Source: Caldilineaceae bacterium (lineage in GTDB: Bacteria > Chloroflexota > Anaerolineae > Caldilineales > Caldilineaceae). From it: 64,000 nt of DNA. This document shows positions 17,379-26,755 of the stretch, piece by piece. Both the position numbers and the translations under genes were made by a program. The notes beneath the pieces were generated by a model. That model was not told the DNA's origin, ran no database searches, and saw only the letters and a list, made by a program, of their open reading frames with translations. Each line of letters begins with the position of its first letter. Position 1 is the stretch's first letter. The DNA lies in assembly GCA_022827195.1 (NCBI GenBank), contig JAJDTL010000015.1, positions 1-64,000 on the forward strand, read 5' to 3'.

Positions 17379-18317
17379 ATGAACTGGCAATTGGTACCGC
17401 AACAGTTTGTGACCGGCCTGCTCAACGGGGGGACGATCGGTCTGATCGCGCTGGGCATCGTGCTGATCTACAAGTCGTCGGAGGTGTTCAACTTTGCGCA
17501 TGGGCACCTGGTGATGTTCGGTGCGTTTCTGACCTGGTGGTTCGCCGGGGGCGACGCGGAGCCGGGCGCGGCGCTGATCGACCTGCCGCTGTGGGCGGCG
17601 GTGGTTGCGGCACTGTTTGCCTCGATGGGGATTGGCCTGGTGATCGAACGGCTTGCGCTGCGCCCGATGACGGGGCAGCCTCTGCTGGCGATCATGCTGA
17701 TGACACTGGGGCTGGCCCAGCTCTTCGAAGGGGTGACGGCGGTCCTGTTCGGCGTGGCGCTGAAGAGCAACTTCCCGACGCCGTTTTCGCCCAGCGACGT
17801 GCTGATCATCCCCTTCCCGGGCGCATTCGGCGACGCCATTCGCCTGAAATACACGCTGGTGGCGACATTTATCGTCGCGGTTGTGGCCGCGGTGTTGTTC
17901 ATCTGGTTCTTCAACCGGACGAAGACCGGCCTGGCGATGCGGGCGACGGCGGAGAGCCACGAGGTGGCGCGTTCGGTCGGCATCAAGGTGAGCCGGGTTT
18001 TCGGACTTTCGTGGGGCATCGCCGGGGTGATCGCGACGCTGGGCGGCGTCCTGCTGGCGACGGTGAGCGGCGTGAGCCTGAACCTCTCGACGGTCGCGCT
18101 GATCGCGTTTCCTGCGATTCTGTTGGGAGGGCTGGAGTCGCTGGGCGGGGCGCTGCTGGGGGGCTTCGCGATCGGGTTGGTGCAGGCGTTGGTGCAGGCT
18201 TCGCGTCTGATCGAGGTACGCAACTCGGCCGAAATCGCGCCCTACCTGCTGCTGCTGGTCGTACTGCTGATCCGCCCGGAAGGGCTGTTCGGGCAAAAGA
18301 GGATCGAGAGGATTTAG
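17379..18317 (+). CDS. livH: LIV-type ABC transporter permease (LivH-like)
   Basis: 312 residues, about eight membrane segments. Typical N-terminus (GLLNGGTIGLIALGIVLIYKSS, FNFAHGHLVMFGAF) and a GRA-type loop near TGLAMRATAESHEVARSVGI. Forms the membrane channel with LivM. Its ATG lies three bases after the inserted element's repeat and has no clear SD site, so the insertion may have cost it its own ribosome-binding site. Confidence 0.93.
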   Translation: MNWQLVPQQFVTGLLNGGTIGLIALGIVLIYKSSEVFNFAHGHLVMFGAFLTWWFAGGDAEPGAALIDLPLWAAVVAALFASMGIGLVIERLALRPMTGQPLLAIMLMTLGLAQLFEGVTAVLFGVALKSNFPTPFSPSDVLIIPFPGAFGDAIRLKYTLVATFIVAVVAAVLFIWFFNRTKTGLAMRATAESHEVARSVGIKVSRVFGLSWGIAGVIATLGGVLLATVSGVSLNLSTVALIAFPAILLGGLESLGGALLGGFAIGLVQALVQASRLIEVRNSAEIAPYLLLLVVLLIRPEGLFGQKRIERI

Positions 18318-18385
18318 ACCGTTCGCAGATCGTGGTGGGCGGTCCCGCCGCCTGCGATTGCGAGCCAGCCGCCACCGGATGACCA

Positions 18386-19453
18386 ATGGCCGTATTGCGC
18401 CCCGCCGGCGACTTCGACCGCTCCTATGCGCAGGATATGGCGCTGCTGCGCCGCCCGTGGCACTACTGGCTGCTCGGCGTCAGCCTCGTGGCGGCCTTCA
18501 CCGTGCCCGTGTGGGGCAGCGCCTATGTCACCGCAACGGTCAACCAGATCGCGTATACGGTCATCGTCGTGCAGGGGCTGAATGTCCTGACCGGCTACAC
18601 CGGCCAGATTTCGTTGAGCCAGGCGGCCTTCATGCTGGTGGGCGGCTACGCGTCGGCGCTGATCGTGACGCATGCCGGGCTGTCGTTTTTTATTGCGCTG
18701 CCGCTGGCGGCGCTTGTCGCGGGCGGGGTCGGTCTCATTTTCGGCCTGACGAGTCTGCGCGTGAAGGGTTTTTACCTGGTCTTCGCGACACTGGCGGCGC
18801 AGTTCATCATCCCGTGGCTGAGCCGGCACACGTTCAAGGATTATCTGGGCGGCTCAAGCGGTGCGATCGAGGCGCCGGTGCCGCGGTTGGGCGGGTTGAA
18901 CTTCGGCGAGGCGAGCAACTTCGTCTACATCTCGCTGTTCGTGCTGCTGATCACGACGGTCCTGCTTTTCAACATTTCGCGCACGCGGCTGGGGCGGGCC
19001 TTCGTCAGCGTGCGCGACAACGACCTGGCCGCGGAGCTGCTGGGCGTCAATCTGTTCACCTACAAGCTGCGCGCCTTTTTCATTGCCGCGCTGCTGGCGG
19101 GCGCGGCCGGCGCGCTGAAGGCGCACAGCCAGCGCGGGGTCGGCACGGAGTTCGGCTACGGCCTCAACGAATCGATCATCTACCTGGGGATGCTGGTCAT
19201 CGGCGGCCTGGGCAGCAACCTGGGCCCGTTTTTGGGTGTCGCGTTCATCATCCTGCTGGAGGACCTTTCCGACCTGTTGGGGGGCGTGCTGGCCGCGGCC
19301 TTCCCCGAACTTTCGGGGCAGCTTCTGACCTCGTTCCGCCCAATTTTTTTCGGCATCGCGTTGATTCTCTTTCTGATTTACGAGCCGCGCGGACTGGCCC
19401 ATCGCTGGCAGCTGCTGAAAGCCGGCTGGCGGCTGCGTCCGTTCTCACGTTGA
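18386..19453 (+). CDS. livM: LIV-type ABC transporter permease (LivM-like)
   Basis: 355 residues with about ten membrane segments. Conserved LivM features are LNVLTGYTGQISLSQAAFMLVGGY and SLRVKGFYLVFATLAAQF, and the coupling loop RTRLGRAFVSVRDNDLAAELLGV. Follows livH by 68 bases. Confidence 0.93.
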   Translation: MAVLRPAGDFDRSYAQDMALLRRPWHYWLLGVSLVAAFTVPVWGSAYVTATVNQIAYTVIVVQGLNVLTGYTGQISLSQAAFMLVGGYASALIVTHAGLSFFIALPLAALVAGGVGLIFGLTSLRVKGFYLVFATLAAQFIIPWLSRHTFKDYLGGSSGAIEAPVPRLGGLNFGEASNFVYISLFVLLITTVLLFNISRTRLGRAFVSVRDNDLAAELLGVNLFTYKLRAFFIAALLAGAAGALKAHSQRGVGTEFGYGLNESIIYLGMLVIGGLGSNLGPFLGVAFIILLEDLSDLLGGVLAAAFPELSGQLLTSFRPIFFGIALILFLIYEPRGLAHRWQLLKAGWRLRPFSR

Positions 19454-19584
19454 TGCGGGGACGGTGTGTCGCGGCCGCGCCGGTCGAAGACTGTGCCGCG
19501 CCGTGCTCCTCCCACGGTTTACGATGCGTGAACGATGATGTAGCATAGCTACAGGGAAGAAACTTTCACGAAAGGAGATTTCCG

Positions 19585-20976
19585 ATGAAAGGGATGCGAC
19601 CGACCGGAATCCGGCGTCCTGCCGCTACTGTGTGTATCTTGATATTTTCGCTGCTTGTAAGCGCGTGCGCACCGATTGCCGCGCCCGAAGAACCGATGGC
19701 TGCCGAAACGGAGCCGACGCCCGCCGCGCAGGAGGAAGCGTTGGCGCCGGCGGAAGAGTCCATGGACATCTCCTGCGAGAACACCTACGAGGGCGAAAGC
19801 CTTACGATCTATCAGCAGGCGGGCCTGACCGGGCCGCTGGCCACGCTGATGGGGACCGGCTTCATCAGTGCTGCGCAGGACGCGCTCGATCAGATCAACG
19901 CCGAAGGCGGCGTCTGCGGGGTGATGTTGAATATACGCGTCGAGGATACGCAGTACGCTCTCGAACAGGAGATTCAGGTCTACGAGCAGTTCCGCGCGGA
20001 GACGCCCAAGCCACTGTTCATCTTGACGGCCAACAGCGCGGCCACAGTTGCGCTCAAGGACCGCGTGGTCGAGGACGAGATCGTCAACATTGCCACCGGG
20101 GTCCACGCGCATTCGATCTATAACCCGGCCGATGGCTACACGGTCGGGATGGTGCCGATCTATTCGGACCAGTTCGCCGGTTTTCTGCAGTTCGTGCATG
20201 ACAACTGGGCGGACATCAAACCTGAAGGCGCAGGGGATGCGATCACGGTCGGCGTAATCGGCTGGGCGAACGCGTTCGGCGCGGGCGCGACCACGCCCGA
20301 AGCGCTGGCCTTCGCCGAATCGCTGGGCATCTCCGTGCTGCCGCTGGAGCAGCAGGCCATCGACCCGTCGGCCGACGTGACCGGGCAGCTGCAAAACCTG
20401 CTGGTCAACGGCGCCAACGTAATCTACATGCAGTCGATCTCGTTCAGCGTCACCCAGGTGCTCGGCACGCTGCACGCGATGGGCTTCTATGACAAGGTCG
20501 TGGTGGGCAGCGTGAACTGGGGCATGAATCGGGACATACTCAACATTCTGGGCCAGAATGCGCCGCTCGCGGCCGGCTACTACGGTGTCTTCCCCTACCT
20601 GTGGTGGAGCGACACCGATTCGCCGGGCGTGCAGCGGGCGCTGGAGACATTTACATCGAAGGGCTATCCCGATTCGGAGAAGGCCTTCACCTACCTGCTC
20701 ATGTACAGCGCCATGTTCGGTCTCGCCGACATTTTAACCGTCGCCCTGAACAATGCCGGCTTCGACGGGTTGAGCGGGGCCGAGTTCCTGAGGGCGATGC
20801 AGGAGATGGGGACGATCAGCTCGGCGGGCGTCTTTGAGATGAACGTCGAAGGGAGCAACCGTGCGCCCAACCTGGCGCAGATCCGCCAGGCGCAGATTAT
20901 GGCTGACGGCAGCGTTGACTTCGTGGTCGTTCAGGAGTTCATGGCTCTGCCGGATACCAGGCCGAGCGCAGAATAA
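19585..20976 (+). CDS. LIV-type ABC transporter substrate-binding lipoprotein
   Basis: 463 residues. Signal peptide with lipobox LVSAC near residue 27, followed by an acidic Ala/Pro/Glu linker. The mature part is a type I periplasmic-binding fold (IYQQAGLTGPLATLMGTGFISAAQDALDQIN...). Strong site AAAGGAGAT before ATG. Delivers substrate to LivHM. The substrate is unknown; the acyl-CoA synthetase in the operon points to a carboxylic acid rather than an amino acid (inference). Confidence 0.88.
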   Translation: MKGMRPTGIRRPAATVCILIFSLLVSACAPIAAPEEPMAAETEPTPAAQEEALAPAEESMDISCENTYEGESLTIYQQAGLTGPLATLMGTGFISAAQDALDQINAEGGVCGVMLNIRVEDTQYALEQEIQVYEQFRAETPKPLFILTANSAATVALKDRVVEDEIVNIATGVHAHSIYNPADGYTVGMVPIYSDQFAGFLQFVHDNWADIKPEGAGDAITVGVIGWANAFGAGATTPEALAFAESLGISVLPLEQQAIDPSADVTGQLQNLLVNGANVIYMQSISFSVTQVLGTLHAMGFYDKVVVGSVNWGMNRDILNILGQNAPLAAGYYGVFPYLWWSDTDSPGVQRALETFTSKGYPDSEKAFTYLLMYSAMFGLADILTVALNNAGFDGLSGAEFLRAMQEMGTISSAGVFEMNVEGSNRAPNLAQIRQAQIMADGSVDFVVVQEFMALPDTRPSAE

Positions 20977-21036
20977 GGTTGGTTTCGGGCAGCCGGTGGT
21001 CCGTAGTCGTGCCGACCGCCGGCTGCTGCCGCATCC

Positions 21037-21834
21037 ATGCTGCAGATCAACAACATTGAAGTCGTCTACAGCGATGTGATCCTCGTGCTGCGAGGCGTCT
21101 CGCTGGCCGTGCCGGAAGGACGGATCGTCTCGCTGCTGGGCGCGAACGGGGCAGGCAAGTCGACGACGCTGAAGGCGGTCTCCGGCCTGCTGCGGGCGCA
21201 GCAGGGCGCGGTGACGCGCGGCAGCATCGAGTGGGACGGCGAGCGCATCGATAACCGGAGGCCGGACGAGATCGTGCAGATGGGTATCGTGCAGCTGCTG
21301 GAGGGCCGGCGGCTGTTCGAGCACCTGACGGTCGAGGAGAATCTGCGCACGGGCGCGATCTTCCGCCGCACGAGCGAGGCGGGGCTGCGGCAGGACCTGG
21401 AGGAGGTCTACGGCTACTTTCCGCGTCTGACCGAGTTTCGCCGCCGCACGGCAGGATATCTGTCCGGCGGGGAGCAGCAGATGGTCGTCATTGGGCGGGC
21501 GCTGATGGCGAAACCGAAGCTGATGCTGCTGGACGAGCCAAGCCTGGGGCTGGCGCCGCTGCTGGTGCAGTCGATCTTCGAGGTCATCGGCCGCATCAAC
21601 GCCGAATCGGGCGTGTCGATGCTGCTGGTCGAGCAGAACGCCAACGTTGCGCTGCGCGCCGCGAGCCATGCCTATGTGATGGAGACGGGCCGCGTTGTTC
21701 TCGACGGCCCGGCGGAGCAACTGGCAGAGAACGCCGACATCAAGGAGTTTTACCTCGGCCTGACGCAGGTCGGCGAGCGCAAGAGCTATCGCGACGTGAA
21801 GCATTACAAGCGGCGGAAACGGTGGCTGGGGTGA
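21037..21834 (+). CDS. livF: LIV-type ABC transporter ATP-binding protein (LivF-like)
   Basis: 265 residues. Walker A GANGAGKSTTLKAVSG, signature LSGGEQQMVVIGRALMAKP, Walker B LMLLDEPSLGLAP, H-loop region LLVEQNANVAL. Last gene of the transporter operon. The C-terminus is slightly extended and basic (HYKRRKRWLG). Confidence 0.93.
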   Translation: MLQINNIEVVYSDVILVLRGVSLAVPEGRIVSLLGANGAGKSTTLKAVSGLLRAQQGAVTRGSIEWDGERIDNRRPDEIVQMGIVQLLEGRRLFEHLTVEENLRTGAIFRRTSEAGLRQDLEEVYGYFPRLTEFRRRTAGYLSGGEQQMVVIGRALMAKPKLMLLDEPSLGLAPLLVQSIFEVIGRINAESGVSMLLVEQNANVALRAASHAYVMETGRVVLDGPAEQLAENADIKEFYLGLTQVGERKSYRDVKHYKRRKRWLG

Positions 21835-22506
21835 AACGGCAGTGGATAGTGGTTAGTGAATAGTGGCGAGTGGGGCCTTATGCTGGTTGGGAAAGACCAT
21901 TTTCCAGGGCATAGGCACCTTAGTGTGTATGCCAGTTTCGTCGCGATTTTGAACAGAAGAGTGCGGAAATAGGTGAAAGTCCTTGTCAACCTGTTGAGTG
22001 ACAACGAAAATTCGCCACAACAAAGGCTGTCAGTCGTTTTCGCTGCTCAGATTGTCATCGTGCCGGACACTATTTGTACAGTTCTCAATTTGTACAGTTC
22101 TCAATGTCTGACTCAGACCTGATAGGGATATTGGCAGCATTTCGATGCTCTGCCTTAACTGTAGATGCAATTGCCCTGGGCCATTTGCTAGAATGAAGAT
22201 AGTCAGGGACGCCCTGCAGGTGGTTGGTGCAAATGCCGAGGGTATGTGCGTTTCGTTTGACGTATGGGCGTGCACGATGGCCTGTGAGCGTGTGAGCGCA
22301 ATCGGTTTCAAACGTTAAGTAGCGTAAGGCCCTACTCGCAAACTGCAGTCGATTCCCGCAGAACGCCGACAGTTCTTCCGAATTACCACGGTTCAGACAA
22401 CGGTTTTGGCTGCGGGCCGCGCCGTTGACAGCGGAGCCGTTGACCGAATTCACGCCGGCGCACGCCCAAACACCCGCTTCACCACCGTACACAAAGGAAA
22501 GGAACC
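21835..22506 (+). other. Intergenic region with short repeats
   Basis: About 670 bases without a credible gene. Just after livF (21840-21872) are AGTGGATAGTGG-like heptamers of the same kind as those at the S23 element. At 22072-22103 a 16-base unit (ATTTGTACAGTTCTCA) occurs twice in perfect tandem. Minus-strand ORFs here lack family features and sites. Confidence 0.5.
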
Positions 22507-23535
22507 ATGACAGAACGAGCAACTTCCCGACGCGCATTTCTCAAGACGGCAGGTGTCGCGGCGTTGGGGGTAGGCTTGGCCGCCTGCCGGCCAATACCGC
22601 CCATCGACGACGTTGAACCCGCCATGGGCCCGGTAACCGCCGCCCAGGTCACCGACCCCGAAAGCCTAAAGGCCTTCGTCCTCGCAGCCCAGGCCGAGAT
22701 CCAAAAAATCGCCACAAACCTGGACGAAGCGGCGAAGCTCAAGCAGTGGGTCAAAACGGAGGGCGACTGGAAATCGGGCTCGACCTTCCTCATCATCTTC
22801 GCCCAAAACGGAAACGTCTACGCTCACGGAAACGACCGTGCCGCCGAAGACAGAAACCTGCTCGACATCGAGGACGAACGCGGAACCAAAGTCGTCGAGG
22901 AACTCCTGGCGGCCGCTGCCGAAGGCGGCGGTTTCGTCGAATACTACGACGACGGGCTGAAGACCGCATACGCCGTCCCATTCAGACGACGGTTCGTGCT
23001 CGTCGGCGGCTACTCGCAGGACGTCTCCCATGTCAACATCCGCATCGCCGATCTCCCCACGCCGGCGGTCACCGCCTCCGAAGTCGCGGACCGCGAGACA
23101 CTCATCACCTTTGTCGAAGAGGCGGCCAGAATCTACCAGGAGGCCCTCAGGTTCGAAGGCGGTATCCCCCTCGTCGAGATCAAGAACGCCTTCCGGGTCG
23201 AAGGCGGGGACTGGAAGGCAGGCTCCATCTACCTGTATGTCGTGAGCGGCGGGGGCGTCACCCTCTTTCACGGCACCGAGCCCTTTCGCGAAGGCAATCC
23301 CACCGACATGACCAGGACCGACGTCAATGGCGTGCCGTTTGCCGAGGAGCTGATCGGAGGCGCACGCCGCGAAGGCCGGAAGTTTTTGCGGTATCACTAC
23401 GACGACCCCGCCATCGAAGGTGACGAGGACACCGGTTCCCCCAAGCTCGGCTACGCCGTCAGCCTGCAGTTGGGCGCATCTGAAGAGAAGTTGGTCATCG
23501 GCTCCGGCATCTATATCGGCGCAGACGAAGAGTAA
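22507..23535 (+). CDS. Tat-exported lipoprotein with two Cache-like domains
   Basis: 342 residues. The N-terminus has a twin-arginine signal (SRRAFLKTAGVAALGVGLAAC) that also ends in a lipobox. Two homologous halves follow, about 58-185 and 200-340. Each starts with a DPESLKAFV or DRETLITFV helix and contains a GDWKSGSTFLIIF or GDWKAGSIYLYVV strand. This fits tandem single-Cache ligand-binding folds as seen in chemoreceptors, but no signalling domain is attached. It may bind a small molecule outside the cell; partner unknown. GGAAAGGAACC-like site upstream. Confidence 0.75.
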   Translation: MTERATSRRAFLKTAGVAALGVGLAACRPIPPIDDVEPAMGPVTAAQVTDPESLKAFVLAAQAEIQKIATNLDEAAKLKQWVKTEGDWKSGSTFLIIFAQNGNVYAHGNDRAAEDRNLLDIEDERGTKVVEELLAAAAEGGGFVEYYDDGLKTAYAVPFRRRFVLVGGYSQDVSHVNIRIADLPTPAVTASEVADRETLITFVEEAARIYQEALRFEGGIPLVEIKNAFRVEGGDWKAGSIYLYVVSGGGVTLFHGTEPFREGNPTDMTRTDVNGVPFAEELIGGARREGRKFLRYHYDDPAIEGDEDTGSPKLGYAVSLQLGASEEKLVIGSGIYIGADEE

Positions 23536-23735
23536 CCCTGTGCGCACGGGACCCGGCGCGCCCCAGTCGGCGCCGGCATAGAGCAGCACTACGATTTCGG
23601 TCACGATGACACCGGCTCAATCCTCGGCCGATGCCGTGTTCGCTCCCTGCGCCGGCTGAGTTCGCCTTTGTATCGCGGGCGACTGTACGGGTTGAAGCAA
23701 CCGCAGGGCTTCTGTCCAGCCTGAGACCGGAGTGG

Positions 23736-24710
23736 TCAGTGGGCGGTTGGTTGCCAGCCGAGGGCGGGGGCGACCTGGGTGGCGACCTGTTCGAGCATTT
23801 CGAGGATGCGGGGCAGGGGTGGGTGGATGGGGTCGAATTGGAGGATGAGATCGGTGGTGTAGGGCAGTACGCGGTCGGCGGCGAGGTGTGCGGCGACATC
23901 GTCGGGCGTACCGTAGATAATGTGGGCGCGGTGGCAGAACTCTTCGGTGGAGAGATCGGCCGGGATGGCCCGCATCGAGAACTCTTCGATTTCGCGCTGC
24001 GCGGCCCGGCGGCTGGCGCCGAGGTAGATGCCGCGTGAGAGGCCGACGCGGGGCGGCAGCGAGCGTTCTCCCCAGGCTGAACAGTAGGCGGCGGCCACAG
24101 GTTCCTGCTCCTGGCCGGCGGCCTGCACTTCGCTGCCGATAAAGCGGCTGAGCAACAGACCGGTACCGTTTTGGGCGGCGTACTGCGCGCCGCGCAGGCT
24201 GAGCGCGCTCAGCCAGAGGCGGTCGCCGAGAGTGGGGGCGGGCGGGCGCAGCTGCTGGCCATCGGTGCCGAGGAGCTGGCCGGCGAGGGCTTTTTTGAGT
24301 GTAATCAGGCAGTCGGTGGTGCGCTGGTGGCGGCTGTCCATGTCGACGCCGAAGGCTTCGAATTCGTCGGCGTCGCTGCCGCTGCCGACGCCCAGCTCGA
24401 GGCGGCCGCGGCTGATGGTGTCGACGACGGCGGCGTCTTCGGCCACGCGCAGGGGGTGCTCGAAGGGGAGGACGATGATCGACGTGCCCACGCGCAGCCG
24501 GCGCGTACGCGCGGCGACGGCGGCCAGGAATGGGAAGGGCGAGGGCAGGTAGCCGTCGACGTCCTTGAAGTGGTGCTGGGCGACCCAGCCGGCGTCGAAG
24601 CCGAGCTCGTCGGCGGTCTCGAAGATGCGGAGGCTCTCGCTGTAGGCCTGGTCGGCGTCGGCTCTGCCGCGCAGGTGGCTCATAAATCCGAGTCGGAATG
24701 GTTTGGACAT
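23736..24710 (-). CDS. LLM-class flavin-dependent oxidoreductase
   Basis: 324 residues of the bacterial luciferase-like family: FDAGWVAQHHFKDVDGYLPSPFPFLAAVAARTRRLRVGTSIIVLPFEHPLRVAEDAAVVDTISRGR in scattered order of the usual motifs, and LGVGSGSDADEFEAFGVD. Uses reduced flavin and oxygen on an unknown substrate. Starts 3 bases after the dehydratase-like gene stop, so the two form an operon. Confidence 0.88.
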   Translation of the reverse strand: MSKPFRLGFMSHLRGRADADQAYSESLRIFETADELGFDAGWVAQHHFKDVDGYLPSPFPFLAAVAARTRRLRVGTSIIVLPFEHPLRVAEDAAVVDTISRGRLELGVGSGSDADEFEAFGVDMDSRHQRTTDCLITLKKALAGQLLGTDGQQLRPPAPTLGDRLWLSALSLRGAQYAAQNGTGLLLSRFIGSEVQAAGQEQEPVAAAYCSAWGERSLPPRVGLSRGIYLGASRRAAQREIEEFSMRAIPADLSTEEFCHRAHIIYGTPDDVAAHLAADRVLPYTTDLILQFDPIHPPLPRILEMLEQVATQVAPALGWQPTAH

Positions 24711-24713
24711 TCT

Positions 24714-25727
24714 CTAGATCTCCGCTTCCATTACGCGCCGCCAGACCTTTTCATCCACGTTGCCGCCGCAGATGACGACCGCCACGCGCCGGCCGGCCAG
24801 GCGCTTTCCCCGCCGCAGGAGGCCGGCCACTGCGACGCCGGCCGCGCCTTCGATGCGTTCGCCGGTATCATCGTAGACGAGGCGCATGGCCTGCGCAATT
24901 TCCTCTTCGCTCGCGGTCACCCAACGGTCGACATTGCGGCGGCAGAGGTCGAAGGTGACGGCATTCTCTTCGATGCCGCCGGCGCTGCCGTCTGAAAGTG
25001 TGGGCAGGCTGTCTTCTTCGGCTACGATGCGGCCGGCGCGGATTGAGGCGAGCATGACGGCGGAGCGTTCGGGTTGGCAGCCGATTGTATGTACGGCGCT
25101 GCCGGCCGCCTTGAGATAGGCGGCGGTGCCGGCCATCAGTCCGCCGCCGCCTACGGTTGCGAAGACAGCGTCCAGCTGCGGCTGCCGGCGCAGGAGCTCG
25201 ACGGCGATCGTGCCCTGGCCGGCGATGATCTGCAGGTCATTGTAGGGTGAGACGTAGGGTTGGCCGCGTGCCCGGGCCGCGAGTCTGGCGCCGGTTTCGG
25301 CGGCGAGTGCATCGCCCGGAACGCGGCGGAGTGCGACGGGGAAGGCGCGTAGTTTTTCGAGTTTGCGTAGGGAGGCGTCTTCAGGCAGATAGATGGTCGC
25401 CGACACGTCGAGTTCCGCGGCCGCGTGGGCGACTGCGAGGCCGTGATTGCCCGAGGACGCGGTGACAACGCCGCGGGCGCGCTCTTCCGCTGTGAGGCTG
25501 AGCAGCTTGTTGGTCGCGCCGCGCAGCTTGAAGGAGCCGGTATGCTGACGATTTTCGAGCTTCAGGAAGACATGCGCCCCAGTGCGCTCGGAGAGAGTGG
25601 AAGAGAAGGTAAGGGGCGTCTCAAGCACAGAATGGCGTAGTCGGGACGCAGCGAGCTGGACCTGTTGAAGATGGTCCGAATCAGATGCACAACGGTTTCG
25701 TTCCAACTCTTGCTGTCCTGTAACCAT
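24714..25727 (-). CDS. Threonine/serine dehydratase-like PLP enzyme
   Basis: 337 residues, fold-type II PLP family. The PLP lysine is in GSFKLRGATNKL near residue 67, with the Asn loop SSGNHGLAVAHAA and the phosphate-binding GGGGLMAG. It lacks the C-terminal ACT-like regulatory domain of biosynthetic IlvA, so a catabolic dehydratase or racemase is more likely. Followed by the LLM oxidoreductase. Confidence 0.85.
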   Translation of the reverse strand: MVTGQQELERNRCASDSDHLQQVQLAASRLRHSVLETPLTFSSTLSERTGAHVFLKLENRQHTGSFKLRGATNKLLSLTAEERARGVVTASSGNHGLAVAHAAAELDVSATIYLPEDASLRKLEKLRAFPVALRRVPGDALAAETGARLAARARGQPYVSPYNDLQIIAGQGTIAVELLRRQPQLDAVFATVGGGGLMAGTAAYLKAAGSAVHTIGCQPERSAVMLASIRAGRIVAEEDSLPTLSDGSAGGIEENAVTFDLCRRNVDRWVTASEEEIAQAMRLVYDDTGERIEGAAGVAVAGLLRRGKRLAGRRVAVVICGGNVDEKVWRRVMEAEI

Positions 25728-25960
25728 TGCATCGCTGGCTCTACGTTTGGGGTTGCGCGGCGTAGCCGCAGTCTGTTCTTTTCGCGCCCGCCGGCAGGCT
25801 CAGGCCTTGCCGTTGTGATACAATCCAAGGCTGTTCAGGCCGCCTCCATTCTAACACATCCAATTCGATCATCTCGCCGGGGAACAAGCTCTGGGCAAGG
25901 CTGAGAGCAGGAGCGGCGGCGTCCTGGCTGGAGAGAGTCAACAGGAGACCCGCTTCCACA

Positions 25961-26755
25961 ATGCGAATCGCGATTCTATCAGACATTCACGGCAACTGCG
26001 TGGCGCTGGACGCGGTGCTGGCCGATATTGAAGACAACATTGACGGCGGCGTCGACGGGTACTGGATTCTGGGCGACATGGCGTCCGCGGGCGCGCAGCC
26101 GCTGGAGGTAGTAAAGCGGCTGGACGGCCTGACCAACGCGCGTTTCGTGCGCGGCAACTCGGAGCGCTATCTTCTCACAGGGGAGAGGCCGCTTGGCACG
26201 CCGATCGAGGAGCTGACCGACATGTCGCTGGTGCCTGCGTGCGTGGATATCTGTGAGTCGTTCGCCTGGACCGCGGGTGCGCTGGCGGCGGGCGGCTATT
26301 TGCCCTTTCTGCTCGACCTGCCGCTCGAACAGCGGCTGGCACTGCCTGACGGCAGTCGCGTACTGCTGGTGCATGCGTCGCCGGGCAGAGACGACGGCGA
26401 CGGATTTGTGCCGGTCTACAATGATGAGAAGCTACGGGCGGGGCTGAACGGCTGCGACGCGGACCTATTGTGTGTCGGGCACACGCACTGGCCGCAGAAC
26501 TTTCACTTTGACGGGGTGCATATTGTGAATCCGGGCAGCGTGGGCAGCCCCCTGATCCCCAGTTTGCGCGCCACCTATGCGGTGATGGAGGCGGACGGGA
26601 GCGGGTACCGGGTGGAACACCGGGCGGTGGCGTATGACTTGAAGCTGGCTGAGGAGGCGGCGTGGGAGATGCGGCATCCGCAGGCTGAGTTTGTCGTCAG
26701 TTTTCTGCGCGGGGAACGCGTGCGCCCTTGGGGTGAGCCGGATGTCCTGCGATGA
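25961..26755 (+). CDS. Calcineurin-like metallophosphoesterase (YfcE/DUF2437-like)
   Basis: 264 residues. Metal-binding motifs: ILSDIHGNCVALDAVL, GDMASAGAQ, RGNSERY (GNH changed to GNS), VHASPG and CVGHTHWP. Stop overlaps the next gene's start (ATGA), so the two are coupled. Substrate unknown. Confidence 0.88.
   Translation: MRIAILSDIHGNCVALDAVLADIEDNIDGGVDGYWILGDMASAGAQPLEVVKRLDGLTNARFVRGNSERYLLTGERPLGTPIEELTDMSLVPACVDICESFAWTAGALAAGGYLPFLLDLPLEQRLALPDGSRVLLVHASPGRDDGDGFVPVYNDEKLRAGLNGCDADLLCVGHTHWPQNFHFDGVHIVNPGSVGSPLIPSLRATYAVMEADGSGYRVEHRAVAYDLKLAEEAAWEMRHPQAEFVVSFLRGERVRPWGEPDVLR

Noticed and set aside
22085-22537. Minus-strand 150-codon ORF before the Cache gene
   Set aside because: It overlaps the Cache gene start, has no ribosome-binding site and no recognisable domain.
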